From BOG-1363 sp043775355 (GTDB lineage Bacteria; Planctomycetota; UBA11346): a stretch of DNA of 36,119 nucleotides. The position numbers and the translations under genes were made by a program. Shown in pieces: positions 24,316-34,111 of this stretch; positions within the stretch are counted from its first letter, which is position 1, and each line of letters starts with the position of its first letter. The stretch covers positions 1-36,119 of the forward strand of contig JAYVSL010000060.1 of assembly GCA_043775355.1 (NCBI GenBank), in the 5' to 3' direction. The notes under the pieces were generated by a model. That model did not search any database, was not told the origin of the DNA, and worked only from the letters and a program-made list of their open reading frames with translations.

Positions 24316-25893
24316 TCACACGGTTGGCCGCATGGTCGGGAACAGGATGACATCACGGATGTTAGATTGACCGGTAAACAGCATCACTAAGCGATCGATG
24401 CCGATGCCTTGACCACCGCACACTGGCAATCCGTGATCCAGCGCCGTGCAATAATCCTCATCGATTTGTCCGCCCACGACTCCTGCTTCGTCATCGTCGG
24501 CCGCCTGGGCCTCGGCAACTTGCTCAGCAAAACGCGAACGCTGCAGATCGGGATCATTGAGCTCGCTGTATGCGTTGCCCAATTCCATGCGCGCCATGAA
24601 CAGTTCAAAACGCAAGGTTTTTGCCGGGTTATCTGGATGAGCTTTGCACAACGGGGTCAGCCACGTTGGCTGATCGGTAATGAAGGTCGGCTCAACCAAA
24701 TGCGGCTCGACGACTTCTTCCCACACGGCATTCGCCAAGCGATCATAGGTTGAATGATCGTCGAGGTGAATGCCCAATTCGCGGGCCTTGGCAGTCACCG
24801 CTGCCTGATCCGCGTAATCCAAGCCACCCAGTTCTTTCATCGCCTGATGATAACTGAACCGACGCCATGGCTTACCCAGATCAATCGTGTGTTCACCGAA
24901 ACGGAGAATGCGCGTGCCTAAAACGTGATCCGCCAAATGACGGAACAATTCTTCGCTCAGCGTCATCATTCGTTCATGGTCAGCGTAGGCCTGATACCAT
25001 TCAATCATGGTAAATTCTGGATTATGACGCGGACTGATGCCTTCGTTTCTGAAATTGCGATTCAGCTCGAATACCCGCTCCATGCCGCCGACGATCAAAC
25101 GCTTAAGGTACAATTCAGGCGCGACGCGCAGATAGAGATCAAGATCGAGAGCGTTGTGATGCGTGACAAACGGCCGAGCTGAAGCGCCGCCGGGAATCGG
25201 CTGCATCATCGGCGTCTCTACCTCAAGAAAATCGCGATCGGTAAAAAAGCGTCTGGTCGCTGCGACCAAGCGACTGCGCATAACAAACACCGCAAGACTT
25301 GCGTCCGACATCATCAAATCGAGATAGCGCTGACGGCTGCGTACTTCCGCTGACAATTCACCGCTGTCGGCGCCCGCCTGATGCGGCGGCGGTAACATGC
25401 TCTTGCCAAGTACCACCACTTCGTCAACAAACACACTGATTTCACCGCGTTTACTGCGTCCGAGGCGACCAGCAACGCCGATCCAATCCGCCAAGTCCAA
25501 GCATTGAATCGCCTCCCACTGAGACTCGCCCAGTGTTTTATAATCCAACATCAATTGAATGCCACGCGCCTTCTTCGCTTCTGCCGCATCAATATCGGCG
25601 AGCCCCGCTAAGCGCTGATCGCGATAAAGGTCGGCGCGGCTGCGATCAAAGAGCGAGGCAAACCACAATTTCCCCGATGCGCGTAAATTACCGATTCGAC
25701 CGGCCAAGACCACGCGCTCGCCCTTGAGCTGTTCAGGAGCGCCTTCCATGAACACCGGACACAATGCTCTCGCCTGAGCGACTGAATGCGTGGGAGCAAA
25801 CGTCCGTCCATACGGGTCGATGCCCTGGCTTCGGAGTCGGGCAACTTTCTCTGCACGGGCGGCGCGGTATTGATCAATCGTTCGGTCGTTCAT
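24316..25893 (-). CDS. lysS: lysyl-tRNA synthetase, class II
   Basis: LysRS attaches lysine to tRNA-Lys in the cytoplasm. The 525-residue product has an N-terminal OB fold (about 60-165), the RYLDLM junction (189-194), motif 2 FRNEGISPRHNPEFTMIEWY (281-300) and motif 3 GQGIGIDRLVMLF near the C-terminus. The OB fold has about 20 extra residues around 88-130 compared with typical bacterial LysRS. The rest aligns by eye without gaps in the catalytic core, so I expect a functional enzyme. It sits alone between the proton-channel and secretin units and is read on the same strand. Confidence 0.96.
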   Translation of the reverse strand: MNDRTIDQYRAARAEKVARLRSQGIDPYGRTFAPTHSVAQARALCPVFMEGAPEQLKGERVVLAGRIGNLRASGKLWFASLFDRSRADLYRDQRLAGLADIDAAEAKKARGIQLMLDYKTLGESQWEAIQCLDLADWIGVAGRLGRSKRGEISVFVDEVVVLGKSMLPPPHQAGADSGELSAEVRSRQRYLDLMMSDASLAVFVMRSRLVAATRRFFTDRDFLEVETPMMQPIPGGASARPFVTHHNALDLDLYLRVAPELYLKRLIVGGMERVFELNRNFRNEGISPRHNPEFTMIEWYQAYADHERMMTLSEELFRHLADHVLGTRILRFGEHTIDLGKPWRRFSYHQAMKELGGLDYADQAAVTAKARELGIHLDDHSTYDRLANAVWEEVVEPHLVEPTFITDQPTWLTPLCKAHPDNPAKTLRFELFMARMELGNAYSELNDPDLQRSRFAEQVAEAQAADDDEAGVVGGQIDEDYCTALDHGLPVCGGQGIGIDRLVMLFTGQSNIRDVILFPTMRPTV

Positions 25894-26010
25894 GGCGGCG
25901 GCAGACTAGTGTCGGTGTTGAAGAGGGCCAGGGGCAGCCATCGGCAACAAAAGACGGTGTCAGCAAAGTGCGGTAACCGTGAGCCACGGTCGCGGCCGTG
26001 AAAGTCTACG

Positions 26011-26040
26011 CAAAAACCTGAGCTTTCGCTCAGGTTTTTG
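26011..26040. terminator. intrinsic terminator after the secretin operon
   Basis: CAAAAACCTGAGC (26011-26023) and GCTCAGGTTTTTG (26028-26040) are exact reverse complements over 13 positions with a TTTC loop, carrying a T-run on each strand. It ends the minus-strand secretin transcript. Two more perfect hairpins flank it: CACGG/CCGTG at 25985-26000 and TGGCTGA/TCAGCCA at 26052-26068. Confidence 0.9.
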
Positions 26041-26096
26041 CTGCCCACCCATGGCTGATACTCAGCCACGGCTACTCACACGGCCAAACCGGAAAC

Positions 26097-28616
26097 TTAC
26101 AGCTTGGATTCGATTTCCTCGAACACCACTACGTCAGCTTGCAATAAAATCAAAGTCTTCAGTTCAGTTTCGACCCGGCCATTACTGCTAAACAGTCGAC
26201 CAAGGAAAGGAATATGACTCAAAAACGGAATACCAGCGTGTGAACGAGCGCTCTCGCCGTTAGTCATCCCTGCCAAGATCAATGATCCACCATCTGGTAA
26301 AGTCACTGAGGTGCGAACTGCTTGGTATGAGAGTTCAGGAACCGTTAGCGGATTACCTGCAACACCAGTGCCAGGTTGTTGAACAACCGGAGATCCACCG
26401 AATCCGGTGTTTGCGATCGGAGGTCCAAAACGACGCCACGCGATAACTTCAGTGTTGGTCGGCTTGACCGTCAAAGTGATGTATTTTTTATCCGCCGACG
26501 CAATCGCATGCACATCAAGCACAGTACCGTACGAAAGCGTACTGATGATGGGATCGTACTGTCCTTGATTTACATCGTAGTCAGCAATGTATGCCTGTTG
26601 ATTGATGTGAACGACGTGGGCTTCTTGACCATTGAACATGGTCACGTCAGGTTCAAAAGTAATGTTGCCACGGCGTTCTTTTTCAACCGCACGTAAAATC
26701 GCCGCGACATGGAAATCATCTGACAAACGCCAATGCTGCGTTTTAAAGGTCGCTCCGCCGAGATTATTAGCCGGCAGTGAATTCGACGTGCTGTACGGTT
26801 GAAGGATATTCGTGATGGTGCCCGCCGTGGTCACTTGTCCCGAACGGTCATAAGCACCAAAAGGAAGCGCCGCACCTCCTGCATCTTGCGCCTGACTTGG
26901 CAGTGGGGCGCCCGGCAATAATCCGCGATTCAGATTCGCTGGGAAATTATAGTTTTCCCAGTTCACACCAATTTCTTCGAGCAAGCTATTTTCAACAGTG
27001 ATAAATTTCACTTTCACGTGAATCTGCAACCCTTTTTGATTGCGCAGAGTACGCAACAACTCTTCAACCTGTTTGTGTACAGCCGCGCTTTGCGTCACGA
27101 CCATCTGACCTTGGAAATCTTCGATCGCATTACCAGCGATTTCCCAGGTCGCAGGCGAAACAACGGCTTTGATAATAGTGATGAACTCATCAACCGCTGG
27201 TGCCGCTTCAGTGGCAACTACCGGTGGCAGCAGTTTTGATCCCGTTCCGCCCGGTTCAGGAATCGCAAGTTCTGGACCAGGGAAATTGGTCATCGTGTGC
27301 GTCAAATCGCGAATGTCGTACAGCTTCATGAATACATCACCGCGCACGCCTTCTGCGTCAGTAATAAACAAAGCCTGATCGCGCAAGGTGTAGGTCAAGC
27401 CGGTTAATTTCATGATGAATTCAAAGACATTCCGCAACTTCATCGCCTCAACCTTCAATGGCACCGGCGGCGTACCTTTCGCCACAATTTTCGGGTCAAG
27501 GATGATGTTCACATGCGTGGTTTGCTGTAAAAACGCGACCACGTCTGACAGCTCGCTGTCTTGGAAATCAAGTGTGACTTCTTGATCCAACTGATTGTTA
27601 ATTTCAGCGCGCCAGGCCTCAGTCTGCTCAGTCAAACCACGTGTCGGCGCACTTCGGCGCGCATTAATTTCGTTCCATTCTGGTGAATACGTAATCAGTT
27701 CGAGCTGCGGCAACATCGCAGTGCGAATCGATTCGCTCAATAATTTATGCTCTTCATCCCAGCGATCAGCGGTGATCTGGCGGGTGTAAATATGACGTTC
27801 GCGCTGACATTTGATCAACAGACTGTCTGCCCGATCTTCAGCACGATTGATCTTGAGGATCTGCTGACAGAGCAAGATCGCATCGTCGTAATCCCGACGT
27901 TCGCGTGCCTTTTGCGCGCGCTTGAGCATCGCATCAATGCGGCCGCGTTCCATTTTTAAACCATCATCACGCAGCTGCTGCTGACGATCGCGAGCTAAAT
28001 CATTTCGCGATGCCGCGTCTTTAATCTCTTGTTTCTCACGGCGCTCGCGCGCAATGCCGATCAATTTTTCGACCACGCGTTGTTCTGCTTCGCGGCTGGG
28101 GTCAGCGTACGGAAGACTTTCCAAGCGAGTCAATGCCAGCGTAAAGCACCGTTCGGCTTCAGCGTAGTCACCAGCCTCTAAAGCTTTGCTGCCTTCGTCT
28201 TTTTTGGAGGCGGCTTCAACGCGCAGTTGCTGCTGGCGAACGTTGAGTTCATCAGCCGTTTGATTAATCTGCACCGTACGCGGATCGCGACTCACGCCGG
28301 CAATTGCCTGCGCTTGGCTCAGGGCTTTATTATATTTAGCTTCTTGTGGCTGCCAGTCGACGGCAATGGTCAGGTCATGAATGGCTTCATCCATGCGCCC
28401 TTCGGCCATCGCCTTCATGCCATGATCATAATAATAACTGGCCGCAGCGGTGGCGCCTTGGCGATCCGCTCCTGACTGAGCGAATTCCTTCAGCGCCTGC
28501 TCGGCAGCTGGATTGGTTTTCTCGTCAGCGGTCCACGCCATGCCGGCAAAAGCCAGCATAGTCGCCGTCAGAGCGGTAAAACGGGTGGTGGTATGGGAAA
28601 GGTGACGTGAGCTCAC
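26097..28616 (-). CDS. secretin-like protein 1 (TPR/coiled coil + STN + secretin)
   Basis: The 839-residue product has a signal peptide (1-29), a helical region with TPR-like units (60-100 and 136-170), a charged coiled coil (about 175-260), and TLDFQDSELSDVVAFLQQTT (348-367), which opens an STN/N0-type domain. Then follow a VKFITVENSLLEEIGVNW segment of the N-domain/secretin border and a C-terminal secretin core with GGSLILAGMTNGE and IPFLSHIPFLGRLF. Secretins form multimeric outer-membrane channels for pili or type II export. The gene overlaps the preceding one by ATGA (28613-28616) and ends the operon. Its domain order resembles Amuc_1098-like pilus secretins of Akkermansia (from memory, not aligned). 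Confidence 0.87.
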   Translation of the reverse strand: MSSRHLSHTTTRFTALTATMLAFAGMAWTADEKTNPAAEQALKEFAQSGADRQGATAAASYYYDHGMKAMAEGRMDEAIHDLTIAVDWQPQEAKYNKALSQAQAIAGVSRDPRTVQINQTADELNVRQQQLRVEAASKKDEGSKALEAGDYAEAERCFTLALTRLESLPYADPSREAEQRVVEKLIGIARERREKQEIKDAASRNDLARDRQQQLRDDGLKMERGRIDAMLKRAQKARERRDYDDAILLCQQILKINRAEDRADSLLIKCQRERHIYTRQITADRWDEEHKLLSESIRTAMLPQLELITYSPEWNEINARRSAPTRGLTEQTEAWRAEINNQLDQEVTLDFQDSELSDVVAFLQQTTHVNIILDPKIVAKGTPPVPLKVEAMKLRNVFEFIMKLTGLTYTLRDQALFITDAEGVRGDVFMKLYDIRDLTHTMTNFPGPELAIPEPGGTGSKLLPPVVATEAAPAVDEFITIIKAVVSPATWEIAGNAIEDFQGQMVVTQSAAVHKQVEELLRTLRNQKGLQIHVKVKFITVENSLLEEIGVNWENYNFPANLNRGLLPGAPLPSQAQDAGGAALPFGAYDRSGQVTTAGTITNILQPYSTSNSLPANNLGGATFKTQHWRLSDDFHVAAILRAVEKERRGNITFEPDVTMFNGQEAHVVHINQQAYIADYDVNQGQYDPIISTLSYGTVLDVHAIASADKKYITLTVKPTNTEVIAWRRFGPPIANTGFGGSPVVQQPGTGVAGNPLTVPELSYQAVRTSVTLPDGGSLILAGMTNGESARSHAGIPFLSHIPFLGRLFSSNGRVETELKTLILLQADVVVFEEIESKL

Positions 28617-31162
28617 AGTTTCGCCTCCAGTTCAGCGTAGTTGATGATTTGAATATCGGCCAGCATGTAAAGTTTGTAACGGTCAGAATACCGTCCACGT
28701 TTTCCAAAAAGTCGGCCCACAAATGGGATGTGGCCAAGGAATGGAATTTCCGTCGAGGTTGCCTGTTCAATGTATCGACCAAAACCGCCAACCAAAACCG
28801 AGGCGCCATCAGGGACATCGATACTGGTAGAAATCGAACGAACAAGAATGTTTGGCAATTCAAGCGGATTGTTGCTCACGGCTAACTCGCCGAGTGCGTT
28901 TCCTAGCGGGTCAAAGCCCGTCTGAAAGACCCGTGAAACTGCAATGTTTTCCGTGGTCGTACCTGCCAAGGTGACGATCGCGGGACGGAATTCCATCATC
29001 ACGTGGGTGCCATCGGAACTAATGTACGGCTTCACATCAAGCACCGCACCAAGGCCGAGCATGCCAACTTTCGGCTTCAAGGTTGCACCTAATGCAACTG
29101 TACCTGCGGCCGATTCATAGTCGCCAATATAGGCGTACTGCCTGCCCATGAAGGTATTGCCTTCAACGCCATTCATCGTGACGACTTCTGGCGCCTCCAG
29201 AACTTGTCCCTTCAAATTGCGCTCCACCGCACTCACAATCGCCGTCGCCTGCGTAGAATTAATAATCATGGCTTGCAGATTAAGGCCCGAAGTCGCAAGG
29301 GGAGAGACGCCAGAAAGTGACGACGTCTCTGGAAGCACATTTACCAATGATCCCGAATGATCAAATTGATTGGTCATGCGGTGGTAACCGTTGAGCGTTG
29401 AATCAACCCCTAAATGCGGCGAAACTGGCGTTGGCTGCAATGGGGAAGGACTAGCTACCGTTGGATTGCCCAAAACATCGCTACGCCAATCAACCCCGAT
29501 TTCTTCCATGAAACCGTCTTTAATCGTCACCCATCGCGCGGTCACGCGTACCAAAAGTCTGGACTGATGTGTTTGCGCGCGGATGAACTGTTGAATTAAT
29601 AAATGAGTCGCTGTTGGCGCCGTCACCAACATGGTCGACTGATGGATGGTGATCGCGTTGAGTGTATTTTCCCAAATCGTCGGATTCACCGACTTTTTAA
29701 TCATATCCACCAAGTCTTCGGGCGTACGCGCCGCAGAAGCCGCTGCATTAGTTGGTGGCGTAAAAAGATTCCCACCGCCGCCACCGCCAGCTGCACGATC
29801 ATATCCATTCGTAATCGAATCACTGGACCACAATAATTTTCCAACCTGATCCGTCGGTAAAAATAACAATTCGCTGACATCGTAAGCGGCCAAAGTCGGC
29901 GCAAATTCCGGTTTGCCGCCAATGTAAATCGCCCCGAGATTGATTGACCACTGCGTACCTGCCATGGTGCAGATCCACGTTAACGTATTGCGCAGCGTCA
30001 TGCCCGCTGCCTTGATGGTCAACGGAACGTCGCCAGCAGCAAACACGGTTGGGTCGATGATCAGGTTGACCCCAGCCTGTTTGGCGAACGAATTCAACGC
30101 CTCCATGGCGTTTTGTTCAACCAAATTGAAACTCAAGCGCATTGCGAGTTTATCGTTAAGCACTTCTTCCCACGCCTCTAGTACGATAGGCGCGTCGAGA
30201 GCGCCGCCTCCGAGATGGCGTTCTTCCCAATCAAACGGAAACGTCGGCTTACCATCAAATCCAGACGGAATCAGCGAACGCTCAATCCGTTCCTGCGTTT
30301 CTTGTAACAATTCTTCGCTCTGATCCGCAAGGGAAAGGTTACGCTGCACATGAGAACGCTTAATCAAACGAGCGTACAAAGCGTCAACGTTTTCATTGCT
30401 AGGATAATCGTCCACGAGCTTACGGCACGCTGAAAGCGCCGATTCTATAAAGTTTTTGTTTTCTAACTCTTTCACGCGAGCCATGCGCTCATTCAACAAC
30501 CCTGTGGCACTGCGCGCGGTTACACGACGACGCTCTTCAGCGGTAAGACGAGCGGCAATGCGTGCATCGCTGGCGGCAGCATCTTGCCCGATCACATTTT
30601 GTTCGCGATACGTGCTCAACAAGCCATCAATACGCTGGATTCTAGCGCGAACATTCGCGTGTTCTTCATAGGGCAACAAAGCGACTTGCGCCTGGGCCAA
30701 CAAGACAATGGCGTCTTCAAAGCGTTTACTGGCGGCCAAAAATTCGGCCCGACCAATCTGCATATTCGCCTCAGCCAAAGCAGCCTGCTGATGGATGTCG
30801 CTATTTAACGAAGCATCACGCGTCGGAAGCGAATCATTTACCAATGGAACGGGATGGCCGCTGATCTGGCTTTCGACACTCGCTAACGCAGAGCGAGCCG
30901 CCGCATTGGCTGGGTCGCTTTGCAGAGCAGAGCGCAAGAGCTCACGTGCCGTTAGTAAATCGCCAGCATCGCTCGCGGCTTGGGCTTGAATGACCAGGGC
31001 TGCGCTGGTGACAGATGCCGAAATGGCCGGAGTGCGTTCTTCAGCAAGCGCCTGAGGCATAGACAAAACGACACCGATGATAGATGGCACTACGCCAGCC
31101 ATCATCAGACCGGTCACCGAGGCTTGACCTCGGTTCGGGCGGCATCGTTTCGCCTCGTTCAC
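28613..31162 (-). CDS. secretin-like protein 2 (TPR/coiled coil + STN + secretin)
   Basis: The 849-residue product has a long N-terminal region with a hydrophobic stretch (about 17-35, ending ALAEE) serving as signal peptide, then helical repeats, a coiled coil and an STN-like domain (SFNLVEQNAMEALNSFAKQA). A glycine run encoded at 29771-29788 marks the same hinge as in protein 3. The core contains WVTIKDGFMEEIGVDW, VPDGASVLVGGFG and IPFLGHIPFVGRLFG. It is a paralogue of its two neighbours but the most divergent: the PQxEL...Y motif before the STN domain is replaced. It is joined to both neighbours by 4-base ATGA overlaps (28613-28616 and 31159-31162), so the three are probably made in fixed proportion. 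Confidence 0.86.
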   Translation of the reverse strand: MNEAKRCRPNRGQASVTGLMMAGVVPSIIGVVLSMPQALAEERTPAISASVTSAALVIQAQAASDAGDLLTARELLRSALQSDPANAAARSALASVESQISGHPVPLVNDSLPTRDASLNSDIHQQAALAEANMQIGRAEFLAASKRFEDAIVLLAQAQVALLPYEEHANVRARIQRIDGLLSTYREQNVIGQDAAASDARIAARLTAEERRRVTARSATGLLNERMARVKELENKNFIESALSACRKLVDDYPSNENVDALYARLIKRSHVQRNLSLADQSEELLQETQERIERSLIPSGFDGKPTFPFDWEERHLGGGALDAPIVLEAWEEVLNDKLAMRLSFNLVEQNAMEALNSFAKQAGVNLIIDPTVFAAGDVPLTIKAAGMTLRNTLTWICTMAGTQWSINLGAIYIGGKPEFAPTLAAYDVSELLFLPTDQVGKLLWSSDSITNGYDRAAGGGGGGNLFTPPTNAAASAARTPEDLVDMIKKSVNPTIWENTLNAITIHQSTMLVTAPTATHLLIQQFIRAQTHQSRLLVRVTARWVTIKDGFMEEIGVDWRSDVLGNPTVASPSPLQPTPVSPHLGVDSTLNGYHRMTNQFDHSGSLVNVLPETSSLSGVSPLATSGLNLQAMIINSTQATAIVSAVERNLKGQVLEAPEVVTMNGVEGNTFMGRQYAYIGDYESAAGTVALGATLKPKVGMLGLGAVLDVKPYISSDGTHVMMEFRPAIVTLAGTTTENIAVSRVFQTGFDPLGNALGELAVSNNPLELPNILVRSISTSIDVPDGASVLVGGFGRYIEQATSTEIPFLGHIPFVGRLFGKRGRYSDRYKLYMLADIQIINYAELEAKL

Positions 31163-33687
31163 CGCAGCTTCTCTTTCTCGCCCAGATCCAGGATTTCCGC
31201 ATTGAGCAAGAAAAAGATTCGCCGGTTCTCATCATAGGTGCCATTTTTACTGAACAGTCGGCCAAGGAACGGAATATGACTGAGGAAAGGAATGCCCGAA
31301 TGCGTCCGTTGGCGAAGCGCTTTACTGAATCCGCCAACCATCAACGTGCCTTTGTCAGGCATCATGACCGTCGAGCGCAGTTCACGCACTTCAACGTTTG
31401 GCAGTTCGATGGGATAGAAGAAAAGTCCGATAACGATAGGCGGAACGCCAGCCGTACGAAAGCCATTGAGAATTTCGACCTGAAAGTCAACCGGCAACAC
31501 CGACGTCGGGCGGATTTCCATGGTGATATATTTACGATCCGAGCTAACGACTGGACGCACATCAAGGATATTACCAAAATTAAGCACTTCGATCTTAGGA
31601 TCGAACGACGCGTTGACGATATCATAGTCCGCAATGTACGCACGCTGATGAATAAACGACGTATTTGCCCGTTGACCATTAAAGCAGGTCAATGTGGGGT
31701 GCTCAAGAATCTGCGCATCGGTTTCTTGTTCGAATGCGGAAAATAACGCATTAATCTGATCTTGGCCTAAAAAGCTAAACGGATGATAAGCAAGATCAGC
31801 ATTCAACCCACGCTGACGAGACTCTTGTGCCGTCGAAGCCGTTGATCCATTCGCCGGCAGATATTGGGTATAGGAACCATTGTAAGCGATGGTGTTATTG
31901 AGACGAACATATCCATCAGGGTCGGTTGCCGTGGCGCCTTGTCCCGGAAGGCTGTTGACGTAGTTCCCTGAGCTACGGCTGATGGTGGCGTCCGCGCCGT
32001 CACCACCTGTTTTATCGGTCAGTTCAACGCCAATTTCTTCGAAGAACCCTTTTTTCACATCTAGAATTTGCACGCTGATGTTGACCTGCAACGACTGCGT
32101 GTTGCGCATGCTGGCTAGCAATTGCTCAATTAACGCATGAGTCTCTGGCGTCTGGCTGACGAATAACGTGGATCCGCCACGCATATCGATGCCCATGCCA
32201 GTGGTACCCCACGTTTCTTTTGCGACGTTGCCCTTGATGAATGTAATTAATTCTTCAGGAGTGCTGCCGCCCGAATCCGCTTTCGCGGCATCCATTTTAA
32301 ATAAACTAAACGCGCCACCGCCAGCACCACCACCACCACCACCGCCACCGCTAATCGCGAGCTCTTTCCCAGGGAAATCTTGTACTGGCGACATCAAATC
32401 GGTGACATCGTACATACGCAACGCGATTGCACCTACGATGGGCTGCGAACTGATGATGATGGCTTCATTTTGCAGCGCCATTTTGAGACTGGCGCCTTCC
32501 AATATCCATTTCAATGCATCGCCAAAACGCATCCCGTCGACTTTGAGCTTCACAGGCGGAGCTGCCGTCACGTCTGGGAGAAGAATGATGGTTGTCCCGG
32601 TCGTTTGACGCAAGAAAAGGATGACGTCTTCCATAGAAGCGTCTTCAAAATTAAACGTTACCTTCTGATTCAAGCGCTCATTGAGCTGAGCAACCCAGGG
32701 TTCGGCCTTGGCAGAACCAATTTCCTGTGGCTTGCGCAATGCGCGAATCTGCCAGTCCTCTGGATAAACGAGCAGCTCATTTTGCGGAATGAGCGACTTA
32801 TGTAATTCTTCATGCACGCGCGAAAGCGTTTCCAAACGCGTCGGCACGTAGCGATCGTCAAATTGGTTATGGCCAGCTCTGCGAGAAGCCAGCAAGAGAC
32901 TGCGCGCGTCTTCGCGGCGACGATCAAGCTCGTAGGCACTCCACGCATCGACTTCTGCACGCTTATAATCTTTGCGTGAATAGGAGTCCTCGGCACGAGC
33001 GAGTAATTCATCGACTTTGGCCTTCAACGCTGCTTCTTGCGCATCAGCTTGCTGACGAGCCCGTTCAGCGGCATCTTCATGCTGCTGAGCATCTTTTTTT
33101 ATCTTCGTTTCACGCGCGCGATTACGTGATTCGAGTTTCTTTGCGGCAACCTGGGTTGGCAACGTGCCCCAATCAAACTGATATGGGAAACTACGGAGGC
33201 CGACTTCCACACGGTCATAATCCAATTCAGCCCCGGCGTAGTCACCAGCTGCCATTTTCTTGTCGCCACTTTCCATCAGCGAAGCCAAGCGCACGGCAAT
33301 TTCTTGCGACTTCACGTTTTGCTGAGCCTGATTCAACGTTGTCGCCACCTGCAGGCGGCTCTCACGCTGGGTAAGTACCGCTAAAACTTGTTCGCGCAGC
33401 TGCTGAGCGCCGGCATGCGAAGGAAAAATCTGGATGGCTTCGTCGACCAATTCACGCGCTTCAACAAAGCGCCCATCCTGGAAGGCCGCACGCGCAGTGA
33501 CGTACTTGGCCTCCGCATCGATTTGCGCTTTCGAAAGCGCTCCGCTCTGAAATTCCTTCCAGAACGCTTCCTGCTCTGCTGACAGAGGAGGAGTCGCTGC
33601 CGGAGTCTTGCCGGCTTCGACTGCTCCAAGCGGCAAAGCCATAATCATAAGAACCGGGACGAGGGCGGTCAGCCGGGGACTGTTCAT
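31159..33687 (-). CDS. secretin-like protein 3 (TPR/coiled coil + STN + secretin)
   Basis: The ATG at 33687 with AAGGAG 6 bases upstream gives an 842-residue product with a signal peptide (1-24, ending GAVEAG); an ATG at 33741 in the same frame would hide it. Helical repeats and a very charged coiled coil (about 190-240) follow, then LIPQNELLVYPEDW, an STN domain (TFNFEDASMEDVILFLRQTT) and a Gly-rich hinge encoded at about 32314-32351. The secretin core contains VQILDVKKGFFEEIGV, MPDKGTLMVGGFS and IPFLSHIPFLGRLFSKNG. The last motif is nearly identical to that of protein 1. It is the first gene of the three-secretin unit, whose promoter should lie in the gap 33688-34111. Confidence 0.88.
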   Translation of the reverse strand: MNSPRLTALVPVLMIMALPLGAVEAGKTPAATPPLSAEQEAFWKEFQSGALSKAQIDAEAKYVTARAAFQDGRFVEARELVDEAIQIFPSHAGAQQLREQVLAVLTQRESRLQVATTLNQAQQNVKSQEIAVRLASLMESGDKKMAAGDYAGAELDYDRVEVGLRSFPYQFDWGTLPTQVAAKKLESRNRARETKIKKDAQQHEDAAERARQQADAQEAALKAKVDELLARAEDSYSRKDYKRAEVDAWSAYELDRRREDARSLLLASRRAGHNQFDDRYVPTRLETLSRVHEELHKSLIPQNELLVYPEDWQIRALRKPQEIGSAKAEPWVAQLNERLNQKVTFNFEDASMEDVILFLRQTTGTTIILLPDVTAAPPVKLKVDGMRFGDALKWILEGASLKMALQNEAIIISSQPIVGAIALRMYDVTDLMSPVQDFPGKELAISGGGGGGGGAGGGAFSLFKMDAAKADSGGSTPEELITFIKGNVAKETWGTTGMGIDMRGGSTLFVSQTPETHALIEQLLASMRNTQSLQVNISVQILDVKKGFFEEIGVELTDKTGGDGADATISRSSGNYVNSLPGQGATATDPDGYVRLNNTIAYNGSYTQYLPANGSTASTAQESRQRGLNADLAYHPFSFLGQDQINALFSAFEQETDAQILEHPTLTCFNGQRANTSFIHQRAYIADYDIVNASFDPKIEVLNFGNILDVRPVVSSDRKYITMEIRPTSVLPVDFQVEILNGFRTAGVPPIVIGLFFYPIELPNVEVRELRSTVMMPDKGTLMVGGFSKALRQRTHSGIPFLSHIPFLGRLFSKNGTYDENRRIFFLLNAEILDLGEKEKLR

Positions 33688-34111
33688 TGCAACTCCTTGG
33701 CTCGAAAGCGGCAGTGAAGCCGCAAGACGAAAAAAATCCAACTCTTACGTCTGCGTGAACATCCCATTACTGGAACATTCAGCCGATATCACGGTCGACA
33801 CTGGGTCTCGGTGACGAACGGGGTTATTGGATCGCAGCGGACGCTAGGGGCACCGGCCCAGGAAAAAACCCCTGCCCTTGAGCCGGTTCGTTTCGTGTCA
33901 CTCACGGTGAGGCAAATTTCGCTCCGGTGATGCACCCACAAGAGTCGCCGAGCAGAGCAACTGTCGATCGTGCTGAGCGAGAAAAGATGAGCTCTCCCCT
34001 GCTCTTTCTGCCTCGACCACAAGACATCAAAACATCATCAGCTCACCGTTAAACCGAAGAACCCCGCCAAAATTGGCAGGGTTCTTGAGGCGTCACGAGC
34101 AACGATCGAAG
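33688..34111 (-). promoter_or_regulatory. gap before the secretin unit, probable promoter region
   Basis: This 424-base gap separates the 630-residue protein gene from the three secretin genes on the same strand. It holds the terminator-like hairpin at 34057-34086 and the ribosome binding site of secretin 3 (AAGGAG on the minus strand). I see no defensible gene and no sigma-54-type TGGCAC-N5-TTGC site. The gap size suggests that the secretins have a separate promoter. Confidence 0.4.
34057..34086 (-). terminator. terminator-like hairpin after the 630-residue protein gene
   Basis: AAGAACCC (34057-34064) and GGGTTCTT (34079-34086) enclose a second stem GCCA-AAAT-TGGC (34066-34077), with one mismatch between the two stems. 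It begins 25 bases after the stop codon at 34112. The T-rich stretch on the minus strand is interrupted by CGG, so strength is uncertain. Confidence 0.7.

Noticed and set aside
32314..32351. Glycine-run coding repeat in secretin 3 as a possible phase-variation tract
   Set aside because: The CCACCA-type repeat has a 3-base period, so slippage would change glycine number and not the frame. It fits a flexible hinge seen at the same place in protein 2.
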